The notes under the pieces: model-generated | What the model saw: the letters and a program-made list of their open reading frames with translations, nothing else | Database searches by the model: none | Told to the model about the DNA's origin: nothing | Program-made: the position numbers and the translations under genes | Origin: Monomorium pharaonis | Taxonomy: Eukaryota; Arthropoda; Insecta; Hymenoptera; Formicidae | Direction: 5' to 3' | Length of the DNA stretch: 64,000 nt | Assembly (NCBI RefSeq): GCF_013373865.1 | Contig: NC_050471.1 | Span: forward strand, 12,900,983-12,964,982 | In this document: one piece after another, positions 22,036 to 33,559 of the stretch | Layout of the letters: each line of letters opens with the position of its first letter | Position numbering within the stretch: the stretch's first letter is position 1

Positions 22036-22398
22036 TGATCTCCTGTCTCTTTCTCCTTCTCCCCCTTTCCTCTCTTTCTCTCTCTCTCTCTTTCTCATAC
22101 ACACACAAAGCACACTTTCTGCGTACAATTGAAGTGAAACATATACCGCGTTTGTAAAGTTCATCTCAAGAAGGCTCTTTGGCGACGGGTATCGGGTGAA
22201 TGCTTACTAATCTATCGAACGGGGTTCAATTCCCTCCTTACTTTTTTTTCTTATTTTTTAAATACAATGTACAAAATTTTTTTATTCACGTAAGACGAGA
22301 TTTATTAATTGTTTTAAATTCTTCTATACAAAATAATTATTTTTTTATACCAGTAAAATACAATTATTATTTATTTTAAAATTATTTTTTTTATACGT
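22036..22398. other. Non-coding stretch: (TC)n microsatellite and a tRNA-like remnant
   Basis: A TC-rich microsatellite lies at 22045-22095. At about 22171-22240 a B-box-like GGTTCAATTCC (22223-22233) lies in a short T-arm-like hairpin, but no full cloverleaf can be drawn, so it is at most a tRNA-derived repeat relic. The rest is AT-rich with nothing recognised. Confidence 0.35.
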
Positions 22399-22700
22399 TG
22401 TTACGTCTTGGAAGCGTTAATTCCCGAAGATACCAAATCTATGGTTACCCGAAACGTTACTTCCGCGCGTTACCGGTCAAAAATTAGAACCGTTTTATAT
22501 CCCGTCGGTGATTACTAATCGCGGGTAGCAGCTTTCGCGGTTTTCATCAGACGGGGCTCTCTATTTGTAATTACAGGGCGACCGCAGCACGTCTGCTTAA
22601 TTCCCAAGGAACGCCGAGAGCCAGAAGGATCGTTTATCGCTTATTGAGTGGAGAAAATAAAGGATGAGAAACGGGGTAAATGATTGTTTTATTTATTTAT
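22399..22700 (+). mobile_element. LTR-like head fragment A
   Basis: Begins TGTTACGTCTTGG and contains GGCGACCGCAGCACGTCTGC and ACGCCGAGAGCC. A related stretch occurs at 33998-34200, beginning TGTAACGTTCCG and containing the same two motifs. Each lies directly upstream of a long-inverted-repeat-type element. No partner end or target duplication was found. AT-rich sequence with nothing recognised fills 22700-22950. Confidence 0.5.
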
Positions 22701-23915
22701 TTTTGTTTATTTTATTATTCATTTATTTTATATTTATTTCTCTGTAATAAATTCTTCCTTGTTGAAGACGGCGTAGTAATGCTGGAAAATCAGTGAAAAA
22801 TGGAAGATCGGGATTTAATAACCCATAAAATATTCGATATATGTGTATATTGATTATTTGCAATAAATGGTGCAGTATTCTGACATTCATGCGTTAATAT
22901 AATGTGATTGTAAGACAAAAAACTTGATTTATAGTTATTGAATAGATATATGTCACGCCCCGTGTAAAATTTTTTATTTTTATTTTGTTAATCATTATTT
23001 TATTAATTATTAATTTAACTTCCTTTATTCGTATAACGACTTGTTTAATACATTATGATTCATTTACTTCTTCTATTAATATATTTGATTTTATACTTGC
23101 TAATTTACGCTGCACAGCACGCGTAAATATATATTAATTTAATATCGTTTATTACTATATTAAGTATTTTTTATATTATTGATTTGCTGCACTTATCATT
23201 CAATTATTTAGTTAAAAACTATTATAATAATCATACAGTTATTTCTTTTAACTTCACGTAATATTTGTTCAAATACTTTTATTCACTTATTCAGCTTTAC
23301 GTTCTCTTATTCTTAGCATATTATAAACGCTGTTCTGATATTATTCGTATCTTGGCTGTACACTGATTTAATATTATCCATTTACTACCTATTATATTTG
23401 TTGATCTTCAATTATATTGTTCAATTATTATTTAACGGTATATACTTTCATTGTACTCAGTTTTATTAATTGCTTGACATATAATTATTACTTATGTTAT
23501 CATACCTTTTAATATTTGCTATTATTACCTTTCGGGATACAGTATTTATTGTACTAACTATTTTTATCATATACTGTCGATAAAATTATAAAGGTGTTGC
23601 ATCAATTTCTACTGTCGATAAAGTTGTAAAGGTGTTGCATCAAATTTGCTGCTGTCGATAAAATTGTAAAGATAAATTACCAACTCACTACCGTCGATAA
23701 TTTTATTTACCACCTAACCCACAGTCGGTAAAACAGTTTTCTACTATACCGACCTTGATGTCTCGACCGATAAGGTAGGACCGTACCTTACCGACACTAA
23801 ACCCCCTACCACCCCCTAGGGTCCATCCCCTATATACTTTTAAAGTTCCAACCCTCGACCCTCTCATCATTGTCGAGATATAAAATTTTAAAGTATTATA
23901 TAACAGCCTCACCGA

Positions 23916-23976
23916 TTCTTCTAGAATCTTCTAGAATGTTCTAGAACTTTCTAGAACATTCTCGAAGGCGTTCGAA
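23916..23976. promoter_or_regulatory. Cluster of heat-shock-element-like sites (left arm)
   Basis: At least four consecutive TTCTAGAA-type units (TTCTAGAATCTTCTAGAATG, then TTCTAGAACTTTCTAGAACA, then TTCTCGAA), which is the inverted nGAAn/nTTCn pattern bound by heat shock factor. It lies about 290 bp upstream of the TATA box at 24260. The same cluster is kept in the right arm at about 28800-28855. Confidence 0.55.
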
Positions 23977-24259
23977 ATTTTTATAAGTACTAAAAACTAA
24001 AAGAGAAAGATCCCAGCGTGAGCATCACTGCAATAACTGCAGTTGAGAAACACTGAAATATTCACCGCGTAAAATAATATTTTATAAAAGTCTTAAAAGA
24101 CGAAGTACGCGGTGACGGTCGGCAAAACTCAAAGACACCCCCAGACTAAATTCCGAGAATGTAACCACCAGACTGTCGCCGGCGGCATCTTTTGAGGTAA
24201 CACCTGCGGTTGATGCAATCTCTACCTCAGATCGCACCCCGCGGCCGACAAACTGACAG

Positions 24260-24267
24260 TATATAAG
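24260..24267 (+). promoter_or_regulatory. TATA box of the left arm, inward-pointing
   Basis: TATATAAG followed about 30 bp later by GGCATTGCGTGCGGG, a plausible start site. The relative element keeps both: TATAAAA on the minus strand at 37045-37051, then GCATTGCGCGCC. The GACAAAATGGCGG motif downstream (minus strand, about 24376-24390) is also shared. Confidence 0.55.
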
Positions 24268-24408
24268 AGCGCTCGCCGCGGCGGAACGGCATTGCGTGCG
24301 GGACCATCAAGTAGTAAACTTCTTAAAATACGTATCACTTCAACGACGAAACTTACCGCCAAATCGCGCACGGCCGCCATTTTGTCGACACACCCTGTAT
24401 TCTCATAT

Positions 24409-24414
24409 AATAAA
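24409..24414 (+). terminator. AATAAA signal in the left arm
   Basis: AATAAAG about 115 bp downstream of the putative start. A donor-like G|GTAAGT follows at 24487. Together they give the arm an LTR-like U3-R-U5 look. Confidence 0.4.
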
Positions 24415-26077
24415 GACTAATTATAACGAATTTCGGGGCCCAGCTCTAATTCATTTCACGCCCCAAGCTGTTCTACAAACAATTTGGTAAGTTTAATACA
24501 ATTAATTCACACTTATTTCAATGAAGTATATATATATGTGTTGAAATCTTATTTCATGTCTCTGACTAGTTGAATTACCATTTTGTGAACAAGATACACT
24601 ATTGCCGCACGTAATCACTCATTTAATAATTAATTAATTATTTAATTGACTGGAATTATATTAATTTAACACTCAATTATTCATTGAACCTACTGAAACT
24701 ACATACATAATTACTTACTCAATATCCAAACGATTATATAATTAAATACATACATTTCACTATTCAATTAATTATTTAATTAACTGAAATTTCATTTATG
24801 ACCACATTTTTAATATTCTATCCAACTAAATCATATTTATTTAATATTCAACCAATTATTCAAGTAACTGAAACTATACACTGTATCACAAAATTGTTAT
24901 TCAATCTACAATTTAATTAACTGAATTTATATTCATTGTTTATTAAATAAATTGCCTAATTGCTTGGAATTTCACACAATCAATGTTCGATATACTAATT
25001 ATTAACTGCAATTACCTACGGAATTATAAATAACTCAATATAATAAATTTAAATTATTACTTCTTCAAATACTGAAAGTATTTGATCCTATGTGACTATA
25101 TAACAAAATAAATTATTAAATCATCTGCAATTATTACAGATATTATATTTTTAATGAAACTTAATTACCTTTTAATTTGAATATTAACAAACTTAGTCAC
25201 ATATTTAATGAATAAACCAAATGATTGCATTTACGTACGAATATTATATTTTAATGAATTTTAACTACTTTTACAATTCAAATATTGATTGTTACTGTAT
25301 TTGAATACCTGCAATAATTATTATACTAACAATTTCCATTATTATCTCATATGACCATTTATTATACATGTGAATTATATGTTCAATCAAATTTAATTGG
25401 ATTATTACTCGTTTATCACAACAATATATAACAGAGTATTTAATTAACTGAAATCACATTTCCAGTCAATTCTTAATTATTATTAAATAAATAAAACATT
25501 TATTTCTTTGTCCAGATATTTACCACTGATTCTAACTACTATTATATCCAAATAACGAATATATACATAAATAAAAAAATATTTTTATTTCTCAGATTCT
25601 GACATTCCATTACAATCAACTCATATAAATAATTCTAACTAAATACAATTACTGATTAATGATTATTTTGACAATTATTATTATATAACTAGCATTATCT
25701 ACGCTCATGATTGAATTTGATTGAAAAACAATACTATTTTACTAAATATATATGTATGTCTATTTCTATTGTCTGATAACCACTAATTAATTTGCATCTC
25801 TTTGCTAACAACAAATTTAGACAGTGAAATGCTCCTATAGGTCCTAATCCTTTATGCGATCTCGGTATATTACAGTAGTCAGACACGAATGGGGTATTCG
25901 TGATCTGATGAATCGTTTTTTACTTAAGATATTTTAATGAACTAAATATATAAATTTCTGATCGCATCCCTCTACCTTCGTAATAAACAAATTATAGAAT
26001 TGTTTTATTAATAAATATCTCGATACTATTATTCCCTCTAAATTAAATTCACTACAAATAATTTCTCGAGTGCGATA

Positions 26078-26260
26078 AGGATCACCGTCTCGTTGCGTCG
26101 GCTACTTAAAACAAGAAGTCGAGCTCAGTCACCCAACAGCTTGGTGGTATTAGCTGACTGGAGCCCGTTGAGGGTACTCCTGGTGATAACAAGCTGAGCA
26201 TGTCGATATTTAATATCTACGTTGCAGCGGGGTAATACCAGCCTTGATCCGTCGGCTCGT
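26078..26260. other. GC-rich island A in the element core (possible structured RNA)
   Basis: A GC-rich, non-coding block in AT-rich surroundings, including CACCCAACAGCTTGGTGGTA, GACTGGAGCCCGTTGAGGGT and ACTCCTGGTGATAA. It is conserved in reverse orientation at about 35345-35535 of the relative element, while the sequences around it have largely diverged. I do not recognise the RNA or protein-binding function. Confidence 0.5.
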
Positions 26261-26429
26261 TAATTACTAATTTTCCAGAAAATCAAATAAATTTTAAGCA
26301 ACATATTTTAATTAATTAACCAATTCATTATTTAATATTCAACATCAGGGAATAATTACTCTCCAATTTTCCTTTTTCCTTTACAAGAGTGACCACGCGT
26401 CTTGTTCAATATTTATTACATTTTCGAAT

Positions 26430-26880
26430 GGCAAGATTTCAGTGCGTCTGCGTTGTTTAACGCCGAGTTCACGTTCCGCCGGCTCGTCACTAGTATTGGC
26501 GAGTTCGTTGGGCTTGTCCCATACGTCTAGGGTCCTGAACGATGGTCATCTTAGTACCCCTGGGATGATCACCTCGTACTGAATATACCACCAGTTGCCA
26601 TTCGTCGATCTTGAATAATAATTAAATAAAAGTTTAAACATAATTTGGTCACTCTCTCTCTCGTTCAAATTATTGTGTGACTATATATACTCAAGTTCAG
26701 CAAGAGTTCAGTGCGTCTGCGTTATTAACGCCGAGTTCTTGTTCCGCCGGCTCGTCACTAGTATTGGCGAGTTTGTTGGGCTTGCGCAATACGTCTAGGG
26801 TCCTGAACGATGATCATCTCAGTCATTTCCTGAGTATGATCACCTCGTACTGAGCATACTACTAGTTGCTGAACATAACG
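26430..26880. repeat. Two direct copies of a ~170 bp GC-rich island (B)
   Basis: Copies at about 26433-26605 and 26709-26876 share CAGTGCGTCTGCGTT, TTCCGCCGGCTCGTCACTAG, GTCTAGGGTCCTGAACGATG and GATCACCTCGTACTGA. They are non-coding. A block of similar size and position lies at about 34800-35000 in the relative element, with weak similarity (the inner edge is shared). Confidence 0.6.
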
Positions 26881-27719
26881 AGTTAAAATTAAAACAGTCG
26901 CACTTGTTCGGGAAAAGCAATCTCGCATAAAGAGCGAATCTTTAAATATTTCATTAATAACTTCAATTCATTACGATTTATTTTATCATAATTTCTACGA
27001 TATCACTTCACACAAGGTAAGACGCACGAATACTAAAACAATAACGCTTATTTAGGTGTCGGGAAGCCACGCTATATTTTATAATCCAGGAAGGTTGGTT
27101 CCCTGTTGAACCAGAGACTTTTCATCGTAAGTTTATTCTATTTCCATTAAGATATACAAGTTTCGATTAATTCCTTCGCAGATTTCTTTTTGGATTTTGA
27201 CGACATTTAATTATAATTTTTATCCATACAAATTATTAATGCATACGCGAGATCCACCATCTCTCATCTTTATTATTTGACAATTATTACTGTTTAAGTC
27301 TCATGCAGACATTTTATTATCGTATTAATATTCTATAATTTTAATATCAGTTTAATCAATTGCTAAATCTTAGCGTCGGCTCCAGACATTCTATTCTTTT
27401 ATTTGCGTCATCACCTACTGAGCATCCTAACAAGATTATATTTAATATAATATTTTAATAATAAAATTATAATATTCCATAATATCTATTACTTAAATGA
27501 TTGCGCCTACACGAACGAATATTCATTTTTTCACTTCTAACGAGCCTTATATAATTTCGAGATTATCAGTTCAATTACAAAATGAGTCCTTATCTTATCA
27601 CAAAGTAAGAAATCACCATCCAATTAATTTAATTAAAGGCGTAATTATTAATTATTAATTTGTAACTTATTATTAAATTGATTATATTAATATTTTTGCC
27701 TCTTACGTACAAATAGTCA

Positions 27720-29820
27720 CATAATTCCGTAGATAATTACAATTAATAATTAATATATCGAACATTGATTGTGTGAAATTCCAAGCAATTAGGCGATTTA
27801 TTCAATAAACAATGAATAAAATTCAGTTAATTAAATTGTAGGTTGAATAACAATTTTGTGATACAGTGTATAATTTCAGTTAATTGAATAATTAGTTGAA
27901 TATTAAATAAATATAATTTATTTGGATTGAATATAAAAAAAAATATTAAAATGTGGTCATGTATGAAATTGCAATTAATAAAATAATTAATTGAATAGTG
28001 AAATATATGTATTTAATTATATAATCGTTTGGATATTGAGTAAGTAATTATGTATGCAATTTCAGTAGGTTGAATAATTAATTGAATATTAAGTTAATAT
28101 AATTCCAGTCAATAAATAATTAATTAATTATTAAATAAGTGATTACGTGCGGCAATAGTGTATCTTGTTCACAAAATGGTAATTCAACTAGTCAGAGACA
28201 TGAAATAAGATTTCGACACATATATATATATATACTTCAGTGAAATAAGTGTGAATTAATTGTATTAAACTTACCAAATTGTTTGTAGAACAGCTTGGGG
28301 CGTGAAATGAATTAGAGCTGGGCCCCGAAATTCGTTCTAATTTGTCTTTATTGTATGAGAATACAGTCTTGGGTGTGTCGACAAAATGGCGGCCGTGCGC
28401 GATTTGGCGGTAAGTTTCGTCGTTGAAGTGATACGTATTTTAAGAAGTTTACTGTTTGATGGTCCCGCACGCAATGCCGTTCCGCCGCGGCGAGCGCTCT
28501 TATATACTGTCAGTTTGTCGGCCGCGGGGTGCGGTCTGAGGTAGGGATTGCATCAGCCGCAGGTGTTACTTCAAAAGATGCCGCCGGTGACAGTCTGGCG
28601 GTTACATTCTCGGAATTTAGTCTGGGTGTGTCTTTGAGTTTTGCCGACCGTCGCCGCGTACTTCGTCTTTTAAGACTTTTATAAAATATTATTTTACGCG
28701 GTGAATATTTCAGAGTTTCTCAACTATTTGTTGACAGTGATGCTCACGCTGGGGATCTTTTCCTTTTAGTTTTTAGTACTTATAAAAATCTCGAACGCCT
28801 TCGAGAATATTCTAGAAAGTTCTAGAACATTCTAGAAGGTTCCAGAAGAATCGGTGAGGCTGTTATATAGTACTTTAAAAATTCATATCTCGACAATGAT
28901 GAGGGGGTCAAGGGTTAGGGTTGGAACTTTAAAAGTAAGGGGATGGACCCTAGGGGGTGGTGTAGTGTCGGTAAGGTAGGAACCTACCTTATCGGTCGAG
29001 ACATCAAGGTCGGTATATTGGAAAACTGTTTTACCGACTGTGAGTTAAGTAGTAAGTAAAATTATCGACGGTAGTAAGTTGGTAAATTATTTTTACAATT
29101 TTATCGACGGCAGCAATTTGATGCAACACCTTTACAATTTTATCGACAGTAGCAATTGATGCAATACCTTTACATTTTATCGACAGTAGCGACTAACAGT
29201 ATATGATAAAATAGTTAATACAATGAATACTGTATTCCAAAAGATAATAATAGCAAATATTAAAAGGTATGATAACATAAGTAATAATTATGTGTCAAGC
29301 GATTAATAAAGCTGAATACAATTAAAGTATAGCGTTAATTAATAATTAAACAGCGTAATTAAAGATTGAACAAATATAATATGTGATAAATGGATAATAT
29401 TAAATCAATGTACGGCCAAGATACGAATAATATCAGAACAGCGTATATAATATGCTAAGAATAATAGAACATAAGGCTGAATAAGTGAATAAAGGTATTT
29501 GAACAAATATTACGTGAAGTTAAAAGAAATAACTGTATGATTATTTTAATAGTTTTTAATTGAATAATTGAATGATAAGTGCAGCAAATCAATAATATAT
29601 AAAATAATTAATATAATAATTCACGATATTAAATTAATATATATTTACGCGTGCTGTGCAGCGTAAATTAGCAAGTATAAAATCGAATATATTAATAGAA
29701 GAAATAAATAAATTATAGAGTATTAAACAAGTCGTTATACGAATAAAGGAAGTTAAATTAATAATTAATAAAATAATGATTAACAGAATAAAAATAAAAA
29801 ATTTTACACGGGACGTGACA
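27720..29820 (-). repeat. Right arm of the long inverted repeat
   Basis: Reverse complement of the left arm with small indels and substitutions. The same promoter elements lie on the minus strand, with the TATATAAGAG equivalent at about 28495-28505. Confidence 0.85.
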
Positions 29821-29849
29821 CGCCGGCTAGGATCCGTGAAATCCTCCGA

Positions 29850-30640
29850 ATGGATACTTTAATTTTTGCGCCGCTCAACATGCTGTTGGAATTTTGTGAA
29901 GATTACAGACGTGTGGTGATCAACGCTCGCCATGAGCTGATTTTAATATGCGTGCGTAACAATAACAATTGTCTAATGGGAAGTTCAGAATTGGAACCGA
30001 AGATTGAATTATTTAAAGTTCAGTGGCGAATGCCGCACGTGTTACTGAACAAGATAAATAAACTGTTGATGCTGCATGCTCTAGAAAGCGGGCGATACTT
30101 CAGCATGGCATTTCGCTCTTGGGATTTGTACGAGTATCCTTTATTGCAAAGCACAACCAAACATTCGTGTGGCATCAAGACTGCTACTCAGCTCGAGAAG
30201 CCTCGATACATCGTTTTCACTCTGCAGGCTGATTGGAAGAATATTATGTCTGAAAACACGAGCCGATTCGATTATTGCAAATTAATTAACGTGAAACTCT
30301 ATTTAAACTAGGAATGTTATCCGTACGATAATCTGAATCTGGATTTCGATAAAAACAAATGATCGATTTTGTACGACACGTACGCACATTTCTGTAAAAA
30401 TTATTATGGATATGATTATCTCGAGCCGAATCAATCTGTCACTATGTTTCGACATAATGGTCCATTCGTGATTATCGATTGCTCTCGACAAAACGAATCG
30501 GTCAAAAGCGCAACCGTGGAACGTACGCTTAGAATTTAAATTCAGAGAAAACGTGGCCGCGAACACTATTGCGTACTGTCTCATACACAATCGTGTGATT
30601 CAGTACAACCTGTTGACCAACGTTGTGCGCAAAATCACCT
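29850..30640 (+). pseudogene. Double-jelly-roll-like protein relic (virus-like element gene)
   Basis: An open frame of 153 codons (29850-30311) is followed by stops, but related protein sequence continues to about 30640 with at least one in-frame stop and frameshifts. It contains ESGRYFSMAFRSWDLYEYP and, further on, YGYDYLEPNQSVTMF and GPFVIIDCSRQNESVKSA. I recognise the style of a large family of insect proteins annotated with a double-jelly-roll-like fold, resembling capsid proteins of Polinton-like virus-related elements. That assignment is from memory and should be searched. The frame begins just after the inverted-repeat element, so its 5' end is probably lost. Confidence 0.5.
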
Positions 30641-30644
30641 AAGT

Positions 30645-31103
30645 GCGGCGCCTCTTTTTCTCCAAAACATTATCAAGACAATATAAAAATTTATAACGCG
30701 TCGAGGCGGATCACAGTATTCTGTAAGGTCTAGATTTAAGTAACTATAATTAGCGACCCTAGGATAGACGTTGGCAGCACTAGAGTGGCGTGCGAGTCGT
30801 GTAAGAGATGGCGTGCAACGCGTAAGTAGGTGGCGTTGAGTGGGACTTACGGCTGCATGCTCGCAGCTCCGAAGGAACCGGCGGTCGAAGAGTCGTAAGT
30901 CGAAGCGGAGCGAGAGTAGACGTGGCGGAGAACTGTAGTGTTACCTGGCGAAAACCTCTAACAAGTGAAATATACTTACCTTTATATGGAATTGCATCTC
31001 GGTGGTTATTTCGTGAAATTCCCGGCCATTCCTTGAAGATTTATTCCCAGCAAATAAAACTAGTTCTCTACAAATAAACTTACAATTCTCAACGACAGCA
31101 GTC
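30645..31103. other. Non-coding interval between the two virus-like gene relics
   Basis: Moderately GC-rich, with no ORF of note and no repeat recognised. It may be the leader of the following gene: TTTATATGGAATTGC lies near 30990, about 110 bp before the ATG. Confidence 0.35.
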
Positions 31104-31417
31104 ATGTCTGTACTAACGTTCGTGGACCTGCAAGATTTCAACGTTGGAGAAAAGTTTGTCATTAAGGAATTTGCCTCTCTCAAAGATGGATTTGAACTCA
31201 CCCATTACATGTTTACACCCAACTATCCGGAATACCTTACCAAGGCAGAAAGACATCAGGTGGCGTGGTTGAAAGTGAATCATCATGGAATATCATGGGA
31301 GGATGGATTGATTCCGTACAGCATGGCTAGAGATTTAATTACAAAGGCGGTGATGGGTACAACTGCAACCGATGATGAATTGTCGTGTACGTCAAGGGAT
31401 GTAAGAAACGAGAATGG
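31104..31417 (+). pseudogene. 5' part of an unknown insect gene, split by insertion
   Basis: ATG at 31104, then MSVLTFVDLQDFNVGEKF and onward. The annotated frame runs to 31475, but after about residue 90 the sequence makes better sense one frame over (VYVKGCKKREW, to about 31417). The missing part resumes at 33365 after an inserted 1.9 kb. I recall similar uncharacterised proteins in insect genomes beside double-jelly-roll genes; the function is unknown. One frameshift plus the insertion make it non-functional. Confidence 0.55.
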
Positions 31418-33362
31418 CGTGCGACGTGAATTCCGATCGCGTCAGCAACTTCGTCATGCTCTAATCTTTCTCTAACTCTTAATTGGGCGCCAGGCGCAGA
31501 AATCCGCGCGGCACAGAACTCACAAAAGCACTCGGTACACGACGGCTAAGTGTCAGCTAACCCGTCTCTACACGAAATGGTTGAGGGGCGAGGTTCTTAC
31601 GTTTCGCGGAACAGGAAACATGTCTCAGTATTAAATACTCATTAAGTTAATAAATATAAGAATAATATATTGCAAGTCTAATTGTTGCGAATTCGAATAA
31701 ATTCGCATCACACTCGTAACGGCGGATGTAGTCACGGACAGGAAAACTGCTCACACCGCAAACCGAGGCGTGAATAGGCATGAAGGACGGGAACGTGCGA
31801 GAGCAACATTGCCAAATTTGGTAAAGTTATGCCGCCGCGTTCCTGGGACGGGACCGCGGGCCAATTTTGTACTGTGTAGGAGTGATTGTGTATTAAAGTT
31901 GTATGTGTTACAATATAACAACGACTTAAGCTTCTTTGCGCCTCTCGCCTGCACTTGGCAGGGTACCATCCCGCATTCATCCCGCGTTGTCCGAAACACT
32001 AACAAATGTAAACGAAGGATACATGATAGCCAAACATTCTCGCATGTGACTGTTTCGTGACTCAATATAACATTCGCAATATAAGGAAAATTCTACGCTT
32101 AATCAAAATCTAACTATGTTTCGGTATTAACTATACAATATGATTGACTCTAATGGCGTCCGGGATAGATATTCGGCTCATTACGCGTATCTCAAGATTC
32201 TTTGTCAACAGGATCTCGCCTCGGTACGATACATATGACTCGTGCACTCTCGGTATTTTCAAACGGCGAGTAATTCCACCCTAACACACTCCCGTCGCCA
32301 CACTCTCTATCTTTTACAATCTGACTGTCGGCTCGATATTTTCCCTGAGGAAGAAAACGATAGGCGACGGTATTATATCTAGAAGACAGAGATCGACACG
32401 GTTCCGCTGTACGGTGACTCTAACCTCGGTAAATTTATTCCGCGATTACTCTCAATTTTCCCACCGAACACTCGGTAGGGTAATTATTCAATAATCTTTC
32501 GCGAAATGCAGGGCTGGCCGTCTCCGTCATTACCGCGTGGTCGAAGTGATGGCCTTACAGTCTGTGCGTCGATGACCGCTCTCGATGTCGTTTCGCCGAA
32601 CAGTGAGACAGCGTGAGCGAGTGTGGATATCGCGGGCATCGATTAGGATCTGCGCATTGTCCTTGCGCATCGATCCGCACATCGACTAGCGCACAGGGAT
32701 CTTCATGTCGATAGGGTGTCGCTTCTTTCTCACCGATCCTGCGGGCCGGGGACGCCTTTGATCGCGACGCCGCGCAATTTGAAGGCCGCTGATCTTCATG
32801 GATCGATGGCCTGTTGTCAGATCTGTATCTCCTGGCGAGGTTGACTCGGGATTGATCAAGTCCCGGCTTTCCCAATGTCGGCCATCTTTGACCTCTCCGG
32901 CTGGGGATCCTCCACTCAGTTTCACGAAATGCGAGGTGCATGCCATTTTCTCCCAGCGTCGTCCTCGGGAGCTCCTTTCGGCTCGCTCTCGTCTCCCCGG
33001 TTTTTGAAAGAATGTGATATGCGGTAGCGACCACCTCACGATCTTTCACTCTCCTGCTATGATAACTTAGACCGTATACTTGCCCTGCTTTTCGATAGTC
33101 CGGGATCCCGCCGCTCAGCCGCTCTTACAATTTTCTTTTCTGTCCCTCGAAGGCTGCTCCCGTATTACATGGGATCTTTTCGGCACACCATTTCTCCCGC
33201 GAATCGCGACTCTCTTGTCGGATTTCTAAATACTTTATAACAATTACATATACTATGTAACATAAAAGGGGAGACCGCCCTCTTCCTCAGGGTTAGGAGC
33301 GGCCCCAAATGACCTTTCCCGATCGGGCCCTTGTGACAGACGAAAATTATCGTCACGTCACA
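31418..33362 (-). mobile_element. LTR-like insertion in the unknown gene
   Basis: The interruption falls between a codon for Trp (TGG, 31415-31417) and the continuing frame (TTGCAGGAC, from 33365). Read on the minus strand it starts TGTGACGTGACGATAATTT. A TGGCGCCCAATT box, like a tRNA-Lys-type primer binding site, lies at 31481-31492. It may therefore be one long LTR plus a little internal sequence. Only GG is duplicated at the junctions, so the ends are uncertain. Overlapping short ORFs on both strands inside it show no recognisable protein. Confidence 0.45.
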
Positions 33363-33364
33363 GG

Positions 33365-33553
33365 TTGCAGGACTTGCTCCTGGACGAGGCGAGAGAGGAA
33401 GCTAATGTCAAAAATATCGAGGTGCATTACGAAGACATAAAACGTCTAAACAAGTTGGACATTACGTACACCTTACGTTGTCGGAATCATGTGAACTGCG
33501 TTTTACAGAATGTATTTAAACTGTTTAATTGGTGGTCTAACAATAAAAAATAA
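33365..33553 (+). pseudogene. 3' part of the split unknown gene
   Basis: The frame LQDLLLDEAREEANVKNIEV continues the protein broken at 31417. It ends with CVLQNVFKLFNWWSNNKK and TAA at 33553. The two parts would give a protein of about 165 residues. Function is unknown. Confidence 0.55.
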
Positions 33554-33559
33554 TTTTTA

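Larger units (their letters stand above)
22951..25026 (+). repeat. Left arm of the long inverted repeat
   Basis: Pairs with 27720-29820. Matching landmarks include ACTACATACATAATTACTTA near 24700, GTTCGATATACTAATTATTA near 24984 and the GC-rich block at 24100-24400. It carries an inward promoter on the plus strand. Confidence 0.85.
22951..29820. mobile_element. 6.9 kb long-inverted-repeat element, non-coding
   Basis: Starts TGTCACGCCCCGTGTAAAA and ends TTTTACACGGGACGTGACA. The two arms (22951-25026 and 27720-29820, about 2.1 kb each) are reverse complements with scattered differences. There is no ORF of note. Each arm contains heat-shock-like sites, a TATA box, a GC-rich start region, an AATAAAG and a donor-like GGTAAGT, all pointing inward. 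The 2.7 kb core is AT-rich with three GC-rich islands. No target duplication is visible: the left flank is TATA and the right flank CGCC. A diverged relative of one arm plus core occupies 33998-39698. Family unknown. Confidence 0.75.

Noticed and set aside
21776..22108. Minus-strand ORF with Arg/Glu and Tyr/Thr/His runs
   Set aside because: Antisense of the host exon, TG/TA repeats and TC microsatellite.
22165..22245. Possible tRNA gene
   Set aside because: A B-box-like motif is present, but acceptor and anticodon stems do not pair; at best a relic.
22951..29820. Reading the long inverted repeat as an ordinary LTR retrotransposon
   Set aside because: The terminal units are inverted, not direct, and there is no coding capacity or target duplication.
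31732..33049. Several overlapping ORFs of 70-164 codons on both strands
   Set aside because: No recognisable domain, mutually overlapping, within a GC-richer LTR-like insertion.
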